In this document: positions 1 through 6,651 of the stretch, piece by piece
Numbering within the stretch: position 1 is the first letter of the stretch
How the letters are laid out: the number at the start of each line of letters is the position of its first letter
Assembly (NCBI GenBank): GCA_023262195.1
Contig: JALRDM010000397.1
Span: 1 to 6,678 of the forward strand
Source: Salibacteraceae bacterium
GTDB lineage: Bacteria; Bacteroidota; Bacteroidia; Flavobacteriales_G; Salibacteraceae
Direction of reading: 5' to 3'
Length of the DNA stretch: 6,678 nucleotides
Notes under the pieces: model-generated
Databases searched by the model: none
What the model saw: the letters and a program-made list of their open reading frames with translations, nothing else
Told to the model about the DNA's origin: nothing
Made by a program: the position numbers and the translations under genes

Positions 1-1165
1 CAAAAACCAATGGCACCGATCCAGTACCAAGATCAAGCATGTCTTGCAATAGGAATGATTTCTCAGAAAGTTGGTATTCCGATCCGTTGGTGGCTACATT
101 TCTATAGCTCCATACATGGCCGGCATTGCAGGAGCTATCGATTCGATTATTGGTGGTTGCAATAAGGTCACGCTTACCATCATGGTCAATATCTGCACCG
201 TATGCAGCAGTCATATACTGCATTTTCACTGGATTTGTACTATTCGGGAAGTCGGTAGTTTGGGTATTCATATCAATTTCAGGTGACGATGCCGAACCTA
301 TATTCTCAGCGAAAACGAATTCGGTGGTTTGAATATCTCCTAAAGTGATGTCGTAATCGCCATCGGCATCTACATCATCAAAAAAAATGGTTGACCCAGG
401 GTGGAATCGTGCAGCATGGTCTTGCCAATTGATGGGTGGCGTAATTTCAGGTCTACATGCGATGGCTTCTAAAGTGCTACTATTTGGGGGCTCTTGAAAT
501 CCGCCCCAGCAACTCGTGGTCACTAAAAACTCAAGGCTATCGCAATTACCATATTGATCTTGACTCTGGTTTTCATGTAATACCAGAGTGTTTTCCGTAT
601 CACCATTGCCAAAGGCAAGAATATCCATATCACCATCGAAGTCGATATCGATAATGGCAGGTACATCACCGGGCAATAGAAAAGCCTCTGTCACCACCGA
701 ACCGTAGTCGGAAATGATAGCCTCGGTGGCTAATTCAAATTTCCATGGATTTTGAGCGATGCATCGATGCACCCTAAAGCCACCTGTTTTGAAGTCAAAA
801 ATATCAGGGTGGCCATCACAGTTATAGTCTCTGAGTAGCACCATGTCCTTTAAGTCTGCTGGGAATTGTGACTCATAATTAGGAGCATAGTCATAACGAC
901 TTGTGGTAGTGTTAAAAAGGAACGTGCGCCAAGTGTTTTTTGCTCGATCAAAAACAAATAAGTCTTGCGCGCCATCTTGGTTTAGGTCAATTTCTGAGAA
1001 TTGGGGATTGGTAAATCCGCCTACAGTAGGCATGCGGAGCGCCCTATCGAAAGAAAAGTTCAGATTATCAGACTCGGTAAAGCCTAAGTTGGATTGACCA
1101 TGAATTGAAAATCCAATAGAAATGACCGTGATAAAAACTGCTAGTGCTTTATTAACCTTACCCAT
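1..1165 (-). CDS. Secreted FG-GAP/VCBS repeat protein, C-terminal part cut off by window edge
   Basis: This gene starts at the ATG at 1165-1163 and reads without a stop for 388 codons to base 1, so the 3' part lies outside the window. Residues 1-24 form a signal peptide (Lys at 3 and 6, hydrophobic core, ending in IHGQ). The rest is FG-GAP/VCBS propeller sequence with Asp-rich Ca2+-binding loops of DxDxDGxxD type at about residues 60-68, 113-121, 173-181, 264-272 and 325-333. Between the third and fourth loops lies a Cys-containing block, YGNCDSLEF followed by CWGG (residues 205-222). By family knowledge, such proteins are exported, surface-attached or secreted, and bind ligands or scaffold rather than catalyse. 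It is a paralog of the gene directly upstream: shared blocks are GGFTNPQFS, LLRDY and DSLEF...CWGG. Its start lies in another frame inside the last 25 bases of that gene, which suggests one mRNA and translational coupling. A T9SS sorting domain is expected in the missing part, but this is inference. The specific ligand is unknown. Confidence 0.9.
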   Translation of the reverse strand, partial: MGKVNKALAVFITVISIGFSIHGQSNLGFTESDNLNFSFDRALRMPTVGGFTNPQFSEIDLNQDGAQDLFVFDRAKNTWRTFLFNTTTSRYDYAPNYESQFPADLKDMVLLRDYNCDGHPDIFDFKTGGFRVHRCIAQNPWKFELATEAIISDYGSVVTEAFLLPGDVPAIIDIDFDGDMDILAFGNGDTENTLVLHENQSQDQYGNCDSLEFLVTTSCWGGFQEPPNSSTLEAIACRPEITPPINWQDHAARFHPGSTIFFDDVDADGDYDITLGDIQTTEFVFAENIGSASSPEIDMNTQTTDFPNSTNPVKMQYMTAAYGADIDHDGKRDLIATTNNRIDSSCNAGHVWSYRNVATNGSEYQLSEKSFLLQDMLDLGTGSVPLVF

Positions 1166-3405
1166 TCAAGACTTGAGGATGTTTTTAAAGAGACGATGTA
1201 AATGCCCGAAGGAAAGTGGTTTAAATCTATGGTTTCGTTTATCATTCCAGCCGATTCAGGTTGCACTCGCCTTTGCATCACCTCACTCCCATTCAGGCTA
1301 GTCACGGTAATCCATGCATTTTTTTCGTTAATCGCTCCTGAAACAATGGCTAGACCTGTGGTAGGGTTTGGGTGGATTTTTAGGCTGGATTCAATGGGGC
1401 TTACCGCAGCTATACCCAGCGCCTGATCATTTTCTTTTTGCATCATATATAAGCCACCAGCATGCTGTCCAATGATGAGTTCTGGTCGCTCCCCTCCAAT
1501 AATGTTGGCACCTGCAATGCTCGTATTCGTGGCTTCCAATACGATAGAGTCGGCCAATTCAAACGTGTCGCCTAGGGAAGTGATGGGGCCGTATACATTA
1601 ATCTGTCCCGATGCCGTACCTACGAATAAGAAGAGATTATCTGTGCTGTCTGCTTGCCTTGTCAGGTATGGAGAAGCTTGACCACCATAATCGCTGAATA
1701 CGTCAATTTTTCCAAAGTCTTTAATGGTAGGTTGGGCAGGAAAATTAGGTTCTTCTTTGGTTCCCTGATTTTCATAGTATTGGATTCTGCCGTATTCATC
1801 ACCAACCAGAAGGTCGAGCTTACCATCGTTATTCAGATCATAAAAGTGAGGATGTGCTGCACCACCTGCGTCAATTAACTCATAGTTTGGAGTAAGAACG
1901 ATGAATGCCGGGGTATTCGGAGTTCCTGTGTTTTCAAAGTACTGTAGATGTCCGGTGTGATCACCGATTACTAGGTCTTGATCGCCATCGTTATCCAAAT
2001 CAGCAAGCGCAGGGTGCGCTGATCTTAAATCTAAATCTTGAAGTCCAAAGATCATTAATGGCTCTGGAGTGTAAACAGGGGCTCCTATGGTCCCTATGTT
2101 TTTGAAGTAGTGAATTTGAGCTCCGCTCAATACTGGGTAAAAGCTATTGTATCCGATGCTCCCAACCATGATATCGAGAAGTGAATCACCATTTAGATCA
2201 CAGAATGTTGGCATTGACTGTAGGCCGATATCAATCATTTGCGCAGAAAGAAAGCCATCGCCCTTGAGTTCAAAAACTGGGGCGCTGTTAGATCCTACGT
2301 TCTCATAAAGAGCATCAGTAAATACAGATTCTGAAGTGTCTCCCTCAAGACTACTGACACTATTAATTTGATTGGCTGAAATGATCATATCATCATCACC
2401 ATCCAAATCAACATCGATGAAATAAGGATAAGGCTGATTCTCCACATCCACCTTTACATCATTCGATGGAAACTCATAATCTGTGGCAGACAGATCTAAA
2501 TCTCCATTGAGATTGTCACCAAAATTTGGTGTGTAGAACAGTTCATCGTTGTGATCGTATGTAGTCAAAAGATCCAAAGTGCCATCACCGTTCATATCAT
2601 GAAGGTTTTGGGTCATTGTTTGATGCTTTTCTCGGCTTGCCGTTTCTTCACATGAGTTTGGCCCACATTCATATTCTTCAAATTGAAATGTATCGCTTTG
2701 CGCATTGAACCCAACCCGAATGCCTCCCCAGCAATAGCTTCCAATAATAAACTCCAAACTGTCTGCAGTGCCATATTCTTCAATAGATTGATTTAAGAAT
2801 GTAGCAAACGAGCCGCAGTTAAATGGAGCAGTGTTCAAAGGGAAAAACATGAGATCTAGGTCACCATCCTCATCAAGGTCCTTGATTACTGGAATGGTGT
2901 TTTTTATTAACCGAAAAGCCGTTTCATTTGACCCACGTGTGAAGGTCAATGCCTCTTTCACCACGGTATATTCTCCATTTCCATCGTTTCGGAATACTTT
3001 AATGCTGGTGAAATTTGATAAGGTGAAAACATCCATATCCCCATCGCCATCATAATCGCGGAGCAGACAGAAACCTCGATCTTCAGCCAAAGGAAACAGA
3101 CTGTGGAAAGGCTCCGATGTCTCAGGGATGGTTTTTATCCAATCGTGTTTTCCCGTGGCTGGATTGTATTTAAAGCCTTTTCTGAGTGAACCATCCCGAT
3201 CATAAACGAAGATTTCCATATCACTATTCCCAGTGATATCCACCACGCTAAACTGTGGATTATTCATTCCGCCAGCCCATGCTGCGCTGAGGGTTTCTCC
3301 GTTTCGCACCGCGGCTACGGAATCAATAAGCTCGAAACCGATGTTTTGCTGGGCAACCGAGGTGCCAAAGAAGGCCGATAAAAGTAGAATGATACTGAAA
3401 CGCAT
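1141..3405 (-). CDS. Secreted FG-GAP/VCBS repeat protein with T9SS type A sorting domain
   Basis: This 754-residue protein is predicted to be exported by Sec and then across the outer membrane by T9SS. Residues 1-19 are a signal peptide (MRFS start, LLLSAFF core, SVAQ end). Asp-rich Ca2+-binding loops typical of FG-GAP/VCBS blades occur at 117-125, 176-184, 270-278, 331-339, 403-411, 469-477 and 523-531, consistent with one or two beta-propellers. Residues about 672-754 form the T9SS type A domain: HPNPTTG near 678, then a short beta-sandwich with SGIYIVSL at 733-740, ending LIKH. An in-frame TTG at 3462 would add 19 basic, Cys-containing residues in front. I reject it because it hides the signal peptide and lies upstream of the putative -7 promoter box. 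The cognate cargo or ligand cannot be read from sequence. The DSLEF...CWGG block (215-228) is shared with the downstream paralog, but this copy has Ala214 where the paralog has Cys208. The gene probably leads a two-gene operon, overlapping the next by 25 bases. Confidence 0.93.
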   Translation of the reverse strand: MRFSIILLLSAFFGTSVAQQNIGFELIDSVAAVRNGETLSAAWAGGMNNPQFSVVDITGNSDMEIFVYDRDGSLRKGFKYNPATGKHDWIKTIPETSEPFHSLFPLAEDRGFCLLRDYDGDGDMDVFTLSNFTSIKVFRNDGNGEYTVVKEALTFTRGSNETAFRLIKNTIPVIKDLDEDGDLDLMFFPLNTAPFNCGSFATFLNQSIEEYGTADSLEFIIGSYCWGGIRVGFNAQSDTFQFEEYECGPNSCEETASREKHQTMTQNLHDMNGDGTLDLLTTYDHNDELFYTPNFGDNLNGDLDLSATDYEFPSNDVKVDVENQPYPYFIDVDLDGDDDMIISANQINSVSSLEGDTSESVFTDALYENVGSNSAPVFELKGDGFLSAQMIDIGLQSMPTFCDLNGDSLLDIMVGSIGYNSFYPVLSGAQIHYFKNIGTIGAPVYTPEPLMIFGLQDLDLRSAHPALADLDNDGDQDLVIGDHTGHLQYFENTGTPNTPAFIVLTPNYELIDAGGAAHPHFYDLNNDGKLDLLVGDEYGRIQYYENQGTKEEPNFPAQPTIKDFGKIDVFSDYGGQASPYLTRQADSTDNLFLFVGTASGQINVYGPITSLGDTFELADSIVLEATNTSIAGANIIGGERPELIIGQHAGGLYMMQKENDQALGIAAVSPIESSLKIHPNPTTGLAIVSGAINEKNAWITVTSLNGSEVMQRRVQPESAGMINETIDLNHFPSGIYIVSLKTSSSLEWVRLIKH

Positions 3406-3424
3406 ATATCTTGGACGATTACAA

Positions 3425-3432
3425 CAAACATA
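3425..3432 (-). promoter_or_regulatory. Putative Bacteroidota -7 promoter box for the FG-GAP gene pair
   Basis: On the minus strand this reads TATGTTTG, an exact match to the TAnnTTTG -7 box used by the primary sigma factor of Bacteroidota. It ends 19 bases before the ATG at 3405. No TTG is found at the usual 17-23 base spacing upstream, so the -33 element is missing or weak. An 8-base degenerate match can occur by chance, but its placement in the short divergent gap supports it. Confidence 0.45.
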
Positions 3433-3466
3433 CGGTTGTATTCGTCTTCGTGACCGTATCAACTGT

Positions 3467-3474
3467 TACATTTG
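3467..3474 (+). promoter_or_regulatory. Putative Bacteroidota -7 promoter box for the beta-barrel gene
   Basis: The sequence TACATTTG matches TAnnTTTG exactly and ends 16 bases before the ATG at 3491, implying a 5' leader of only about 10 bases. At the spacing expected for the -33 TTG there are only near-matches, TTC at 3441-3443 and 3447-3449. Together with the opposing box at 3425-3432 it would make a back-to-back promoter pair whose upstream elements interleave. Confidence 0.45.
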
Positions 3475-3490
3475 ATCTCGATTATAGCGC

Positions 3491-4189
3491 ATGAAACATC
3501 TGGTATTTTTTCTTCTTATAACGCTAGGCTTTCCAGTCATATCTCAAGTGGATACAGCACAAGTGAGGGTCAATAGAGAGCCCGATAAAAAACCTCGTTT
3601 GGACATGTTGCTTGTTGACTTAAACTGGGATAGACTCGTTGGTTGGGTTGGGACAGGAGTGGAGCAGAAATGGCACGGAAGAGGCATTCACGTCAGCCTA
3701 TTATTTGATCAGCCCATCAAGGCAGATGGAACATTCAGCGTGGCGGGTGGCGCAGGATTTACCTCTCATAATTATTATACCAATGCGCAAGTTGAAAAGG
3801 TGCCGGGTACGGAAACCGCTGCATTTATTGTGAAAACAGAGGCAGAGCGAGAACGAGGTAAAATTTCCCTAAACTATGTGGATGTGCCCATTGAACTTCG
3901 ATTTAGAACCCAAGAGGATAAACATGGTCACCGGTGGAAGGTAGCGGTTGGAGCACGCGGAGGATATCTAATTAACGCACACGAAAAAATCATTGATGGA
4001 GAAGGTTTTAAGACAAAACTCTACCATTATCCACATGTCGCTAAATTCAGATACGGACCTACTTTCCGATTCGGATATGGTAGCTTGATGTTAACAGGAT
4101 ATTATTCACTATCCACATTTTTTCAGCCTGGAAAGGGTCAGAGTGAAATGAATGCTTTGAGTTTAGGCATTACCATCTCGCCATTTTAA
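3491..4189 (+). CDS. Outer-membrane beta-barrel protein (PorT-like / OMP_b-brl_2 type)
   Basis: This is a 232-residue predicted outer-membrane beta-barrel, close to the usual 200-250 residues for the family. Residues 1-19 are a signal peptide (MKH, then a VFFLLITLGF core, ending VISQ). The mature part shows alternating hydrophobic strands with Gly and aromatic residues. The most recognisable are the NYVDVPIELRFRT strand at 128-140, KVAVGARGGYLINAH at 150-164, KFRYGPTFRFGYGS at 185-198 followed by LMLTGYYSL at 199-207, and the closing strand ALSLGITISPF at 222-232. A C-terminal Phe is typical of barrels folded by the BAM machinery. The charged segment at 113-124 (KTEAERERGK core) is probably a loop. 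There is no T9SS sorting domain, as expected for a protein that stays in the membrane. It lies divergent to the FG-GAP pair and 123 bases upstream of the choice-of-anchor I gene. The resemblance to PorT-like proteins is at fold level and does not show that it is part of the T9SS machine. Its substrate is unknown. Confidence 0.85.
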   Translation: MKHLVFFLLITLGFPVISQVDTAQVRVNREPDKKPRLDMLLVDLNWDRLVGWVGTGVEQKWHGRGIHVSLLFDQPIKADGTFSVAGGAGFTSHNYYTNAQVEKVPGTETAAFIVKTEAERERGKISLNYVDVPIELRFRTQEDKHGHRWKVAVGARGGYLINAHEKIIDGEGFKTKLYHYPHVAKFRYGPTFRFGYGSLMLTGYYSLSTFFQPGKGQSEMNALSLGITISPF

Positions 4190-4246
4190 TATTGAGTTTA
4201 CACAACTTAATAAAAGCATAAAGTTTTTGTTGCAGTGGTGTTACGT

Positions 4247-4279
4247 AAGTGTAATGCTGGGTTAAGCCCATTTACGCTT
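4247..4279 (+). other. Possible RNA stem-loop in the leader of the choice-of-anchor I gene
   Basis: AAGTGTAA at 4247-4254 pairs with TTACGCTT at 4272-4279 (eight pairs, one G-U). Above a small internal loop (TGC against T), TGGG at 4258-4261 pairs with CCCA at 4267-4270, closing a five-base loop. No U-tract follows, so it is not a standard intrinsic terminator of the barrel gene. It matches no riboswitch class that I recognise. Whether it is transcribed depends on the unknown promoter position. Confidence 0.35.
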
Positions 4280-4313
4280 GTGCTAAAGAGCTTCGCATTA
4301 AAATTTAGCACAA
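4278..4313 (+). repeat. Perfect 10-bp inverted repeat ending on the start codon of the choice-of-anchor I gene
   Basis: TTGTGCTAAA at 4278-4287 is the exact reverse complement of TTTAGCACAA at 4304-4313, separated by 16 bases. The right arm ends on the A of the ATG at 4313. As DNA it could be an operator for a dimeric regulator. As RNA it would place the whole ribosome-binding region in a stem. It shares two bases with the stem-loop just upstream, so the two RNA folds compete slightly at 4278-4279. The function is inferred only from position and symmetry. Confidence 0.5.
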
Positions 4314-6643
4314 TGAAAAAACTATACATTTTTGCCATTATCATGGCATTGGCACTATCGAGTTCAGCGCAAGAACTCAGCCTCGAATATCTATCTTCAT
4401 ACCAATCTGGTGTGTTTGATGAAGGAGCTGCAGAGATCGTTACTTACGATGCGCTCTCAAATCGACTTTACTTCACCAATGCGGATGCAAACAGTGTGGG
4501 AATCATCAATTTCGATGACCCAACGGCATTGGCACTTGAGTCAGAAATTGACCTTGATGCTTATGGCGATGGCGTTAATAGCGTATCGGCTTACCAAGGA
4601 ATTATTGCAGTTGCAGTGGAAGGAGCGGAAACTATGGACCGAGGCAAAATCGTATTCTTCGATTCTGTTGGTACTTTCCTTGCTGAGGTAGAAGCGGGTT
4701 ATTTACCGGATATGGTAACTTTTAACCGTGATGGAAGTCTTGTAGTCGCTGCGAATGAAGGTGAGCCTAATGATGATTGGACCGAAGATCCAGAAGGGTC
4801 AATTACCATAGTAGACATATCTGGTGGAGTGGCATCAGTTACTCAAGCAAACGTGACCGAAATAATGATCAGTGATTACAGCGGATCATGGGACGGTGTG
4901 CGCATATTTGGAAATACAGATCTAGAAATTGCCAGTGATGATTTTCAAGAGGAAGACACCATCAACTTTGATACTGTCTTTGTTTATTGGGAGCAATTTA
5001 ACCTTCAAGGATCATCAAGACAGTGGCATGAGTATGAATTTCCATCTGGTTCTGGTAATCTCTATGCAAGAATGTCAGGATTTGATGGAGGTTGTCAAGA
5101 CAATGAGGATTACTTAATCTCAGAAGAGTTTGATATTCCAGAATACGAAGCTGTAAGACTGAGTTTCTTATCTGCCTACAACTTTGGAGGTCCGGATTTG
5201 GAATTGTTGATTTCAACTGACTTTGATGGTTCTGATGTACTTGCTGCCTCATGGGACACTCTTACGGATGAAGCCACATGGCCAGCAAATGGTGGTTATG
5301 AGTGGGAAGCTTCTGGAGATATTGACTTAGAGGAATATGCCGGAGAGAGCGTACACATTGCCTTTTTATATACCTCAAATGCTGGAGGTTGTAAGGTATG
5401 GCAGGTTGATGACGTAGCAGTAGTTGGTGACCTCAGCGATGATGCAAACTTCGAGCCTGAGTATGTTGCTATCAGTGAAGATAACAGTACAGCGTTTGTG
5501 GCCATGCAAGAAAACAATGCTGTTATGGTTGTTAATCTTTCGACTAAGGAATTGGTTGATGTGCACCCTTTAGGCTATAAAGATCATTCAGTGGCCGGCA
5601 ATGGTTTAGATGCAAGCAACCGAGACGATGAAATTAATATCACTACTTATCCTTTCCGCGGGTTATACTTACCTGATGCAATCACAACAATTGACATTGC
5701 TGGGGTTACCTATATCCTCACAGCCAACGAAGGCGATTCCAGAGACTATGATGGCTACAGCGAAGAAGAGCGATTGAAAGACATTGATTTAGATTCAGCG
5801 GTATTCCCTGACGCAGCTACCCTGCAGGAGGATGAAAATGGAGGTAGAATTAATGTAACCACAAGCATGGGTGACACCGATGGCGATGGTGATTTTGATG
5901 AGATTTACACCTATGGTGCCCGATCATTCAGTATTTGGAATACTAGCGGGTCGCTTATTTATGATTCTGGTGATGAGTTTGAGCAAACCATCGCAATGGA
6001 AGAAGAAGATAACTTCAACTCAACCAACGATGAAAATGACTCATTTGATGCACGATCTGATGATAAAGGACCAGAACCTGAGGCAATTGAAGTTGCAACA
6101 ATTAATGGAAAGCACTATGCTTTTATCGGTCTTGAGCGCATCGGTGGAATCATGATGTACGACATCACTGACCCAACAGCTCCAGTTTACGTGCAGTACA
6201 TCAACAATAGAGATTTCTCTGTGGAATTTGATGTGGATGGCGAAGGAGACCCAGATCCAACGGCTGCCCAGCTTGCAGCAGTTGGTGACTTAGGTTGTGA
6301 GGATGTGCTTTTTATAGATGGTAAGTACTCCAAAGACAGCATCTTTTACCTTGTTACTTCAAATGAGGTGAGCGGCACAGTGAGTGTTTTCAAAATCAAC
6401 GGTGCTATTGTTCCAGCGGGAATTTCAGAAGTGAATGGTCAATCAGAAATTGCTATTTACCCAAATCCTGCTCATGATTTCGTCAACATTGACAAGAAAG
6501 GGAATTATCGCGTAATTGATATGACAGGTCGCACGGTTATATCAGAGACAATTACAAATAGAATAGATATCAGCGCATTGAATTCAGGAATCTACTTCGT
6601 AGAAAGTGACAAAGGAGATATCGTTCGGTTCGTGAAATCATAA
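4313..6643 (+). CDS. Secreted choice-of-anchor I protein with inserted choice-of-anchor J-like domain and T9SS sorting domain
   Basis: This 776-residue protein carries a signal peptide at 1-20 (MKKLYIF, ending SSSAQ). The propeller-like choice-of-anchor I domain is split. The first part, about 21-200, has the hallmarks AEIVTYD, GDGVNSV, LPDMVTF, AANEGEPNDDW and DGVRIFG. The second part, about 377-698, has FEPEYVAIS, YLPDAI, TANEGDSRDYDGYSEE, GDTDGDGDFDEIY (a Ca2+-type Asp loop), GARSFSIW, SDDKGPEPEAIEV, GLERIGGIMMYD, QYINNRDF and SNEVSGTVSVF. Residues about 201-376 form a jelly-roll-like insert of choice-of-anchor J type (QWHEY, YARMSGFDGG, NEDYLIS, LELLISTDFDG, SGDIDLEEYAGESVHIAF, WQVDDVAV). 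A T9SS type A domain ends the protein (YPNPAHDFVNI at 716-726, SGIYFVE at 758-764, VRFVKS). An in-frame GTG at 4235 would add 26 residues in front of the signal peptide and was rejected. By family knowledge, choice-of-anchor I proteins resemble the animal MSP130 biomineralisation glycoproteins. The activity here is unknown, and old alkaline-phosphatase labels for the family should not be carried over without evidence. Confidence 0.92.
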   Translation: MKKLYIFAIIMALALSSSAQELSLEYLSSYQSGVFDEGAAEIVTYDALSNRLYFTNADANSVGIINFDDPTALALESEIDLDAYGDGVNSVSAYQGIIAVAVEGAETMDRGKIVFFDSVGTFLAEVEAGYLPDMVTFNRDGSLVVAANEGEPNDDWTEDPEGSITIVDISGGVASVTQANVTEIMISDYSGSWDGVRIFGNTDLEIASDDFQEEDTINFDTVFVYWEQFNLQGSSRQWHEYEFPSGSGNLYARMSGFDGGCQDNEDYLISEEFDIPEYEAVRLSFLSAYNFGGPDLELLISTDFDGSDVLAASWDTLTDEATWPANGGYEWEASGDIDLEEYAGESVHIAFLYTSNAGGCKVWQVDDVAVVGDLSDDANFEPEYVAISEDNSTAFVAMQENNAVMVVNLSTKELVDVHPLGYKDHSVAGNGLDASNRDDEINITTYPFRGLYLPDAITTIDIAGVTYILTANEGDSRDYDGYSEEERLKDIDLDSAVFPDAATLQEDENGGRINVTTSMGDTDGDGDFDEIYTYGARSFSIWNTSGSLIYDSGDEFEQTIAMEEEDNFNSTNDENDSFDARSDDKGPEPEAIEVATINGKHYAFIGLERIGGIMMYDITDPTAPVYVQYINNRDFSVEFDVDGEGDPDPTAAQLAAVGDLGCEDVLFIDGKYSKDSIFYLVTSNEVSGTVSVFKINGAIVPAGISEVNGQSEIAIYPNPAHDFVNIDKKGNYRVIDMTGRTVISETITNRIDISALNSGIYFVESDKGDIVRFVKS

Positions 6644-6651
6644 TTCACGAA
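6629..6651 (+). terminator. Stem-loop over the stop codon, terminator-like but lacking a U-tract
   Basis: TTCGTGAA at 6629-6636 pairs perfectly with TTCACGAA at 6644-6651 around a seven-base loop that contains the TAA stop codon. The following bases (ATACATAC) contain no run of T, so it is not a classical intrinsic terminator. It may instead protect the 3' end of the mRNA or be fortuitous. Confidence 0.35.

Noticed and set aside
71..1097. Plus-strand short open frames opposite the truncated FG-GAP gene
   Set aside because: They are antisense to a long minus-strand frame with clear signal peptide and Asp-loop motifs, and their translations look like nothing recognisable.
2371..2410. Short tandem-like ATC/CATCATCACC runs
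   Set aside because: They encode Asp-rich Ca2+-binding loops on the minus strand (GAT/GGT codons), so the repetition is explained by the protein and is not a DNA repeat or CRISPR.
3406..3462. N-terminal extension of the FG-GAP protein from TTG at 3462
   Set aside because: It adds an Arg- and Cys-rich segment before a clear signal peptide and covers the putative promoter box; ATG at 3405 is better.
4204..4228. Possible intrinsic terminator after the barrel gene (AACTT / AAGTT followed by TTT)
   Set aside because: The stem has only five mostly A-T pairs with a 12-base loop; it is too weak to call.
4241..4248. Palindrome TTACGTAA
   Set aside because: An 8-base palindrome alone in A+T-rich DNA is not evidence of an operator, and it overlaps the better-supported stem-loop.
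4273..4280. TACGCTTG as a -7 promoter box for the choice-of-anchor I gene
   Set aside because: It has one mismatch to TAnnTTTG and no TTG at suitable spacing, so the promoter of this gene remains unidentified.
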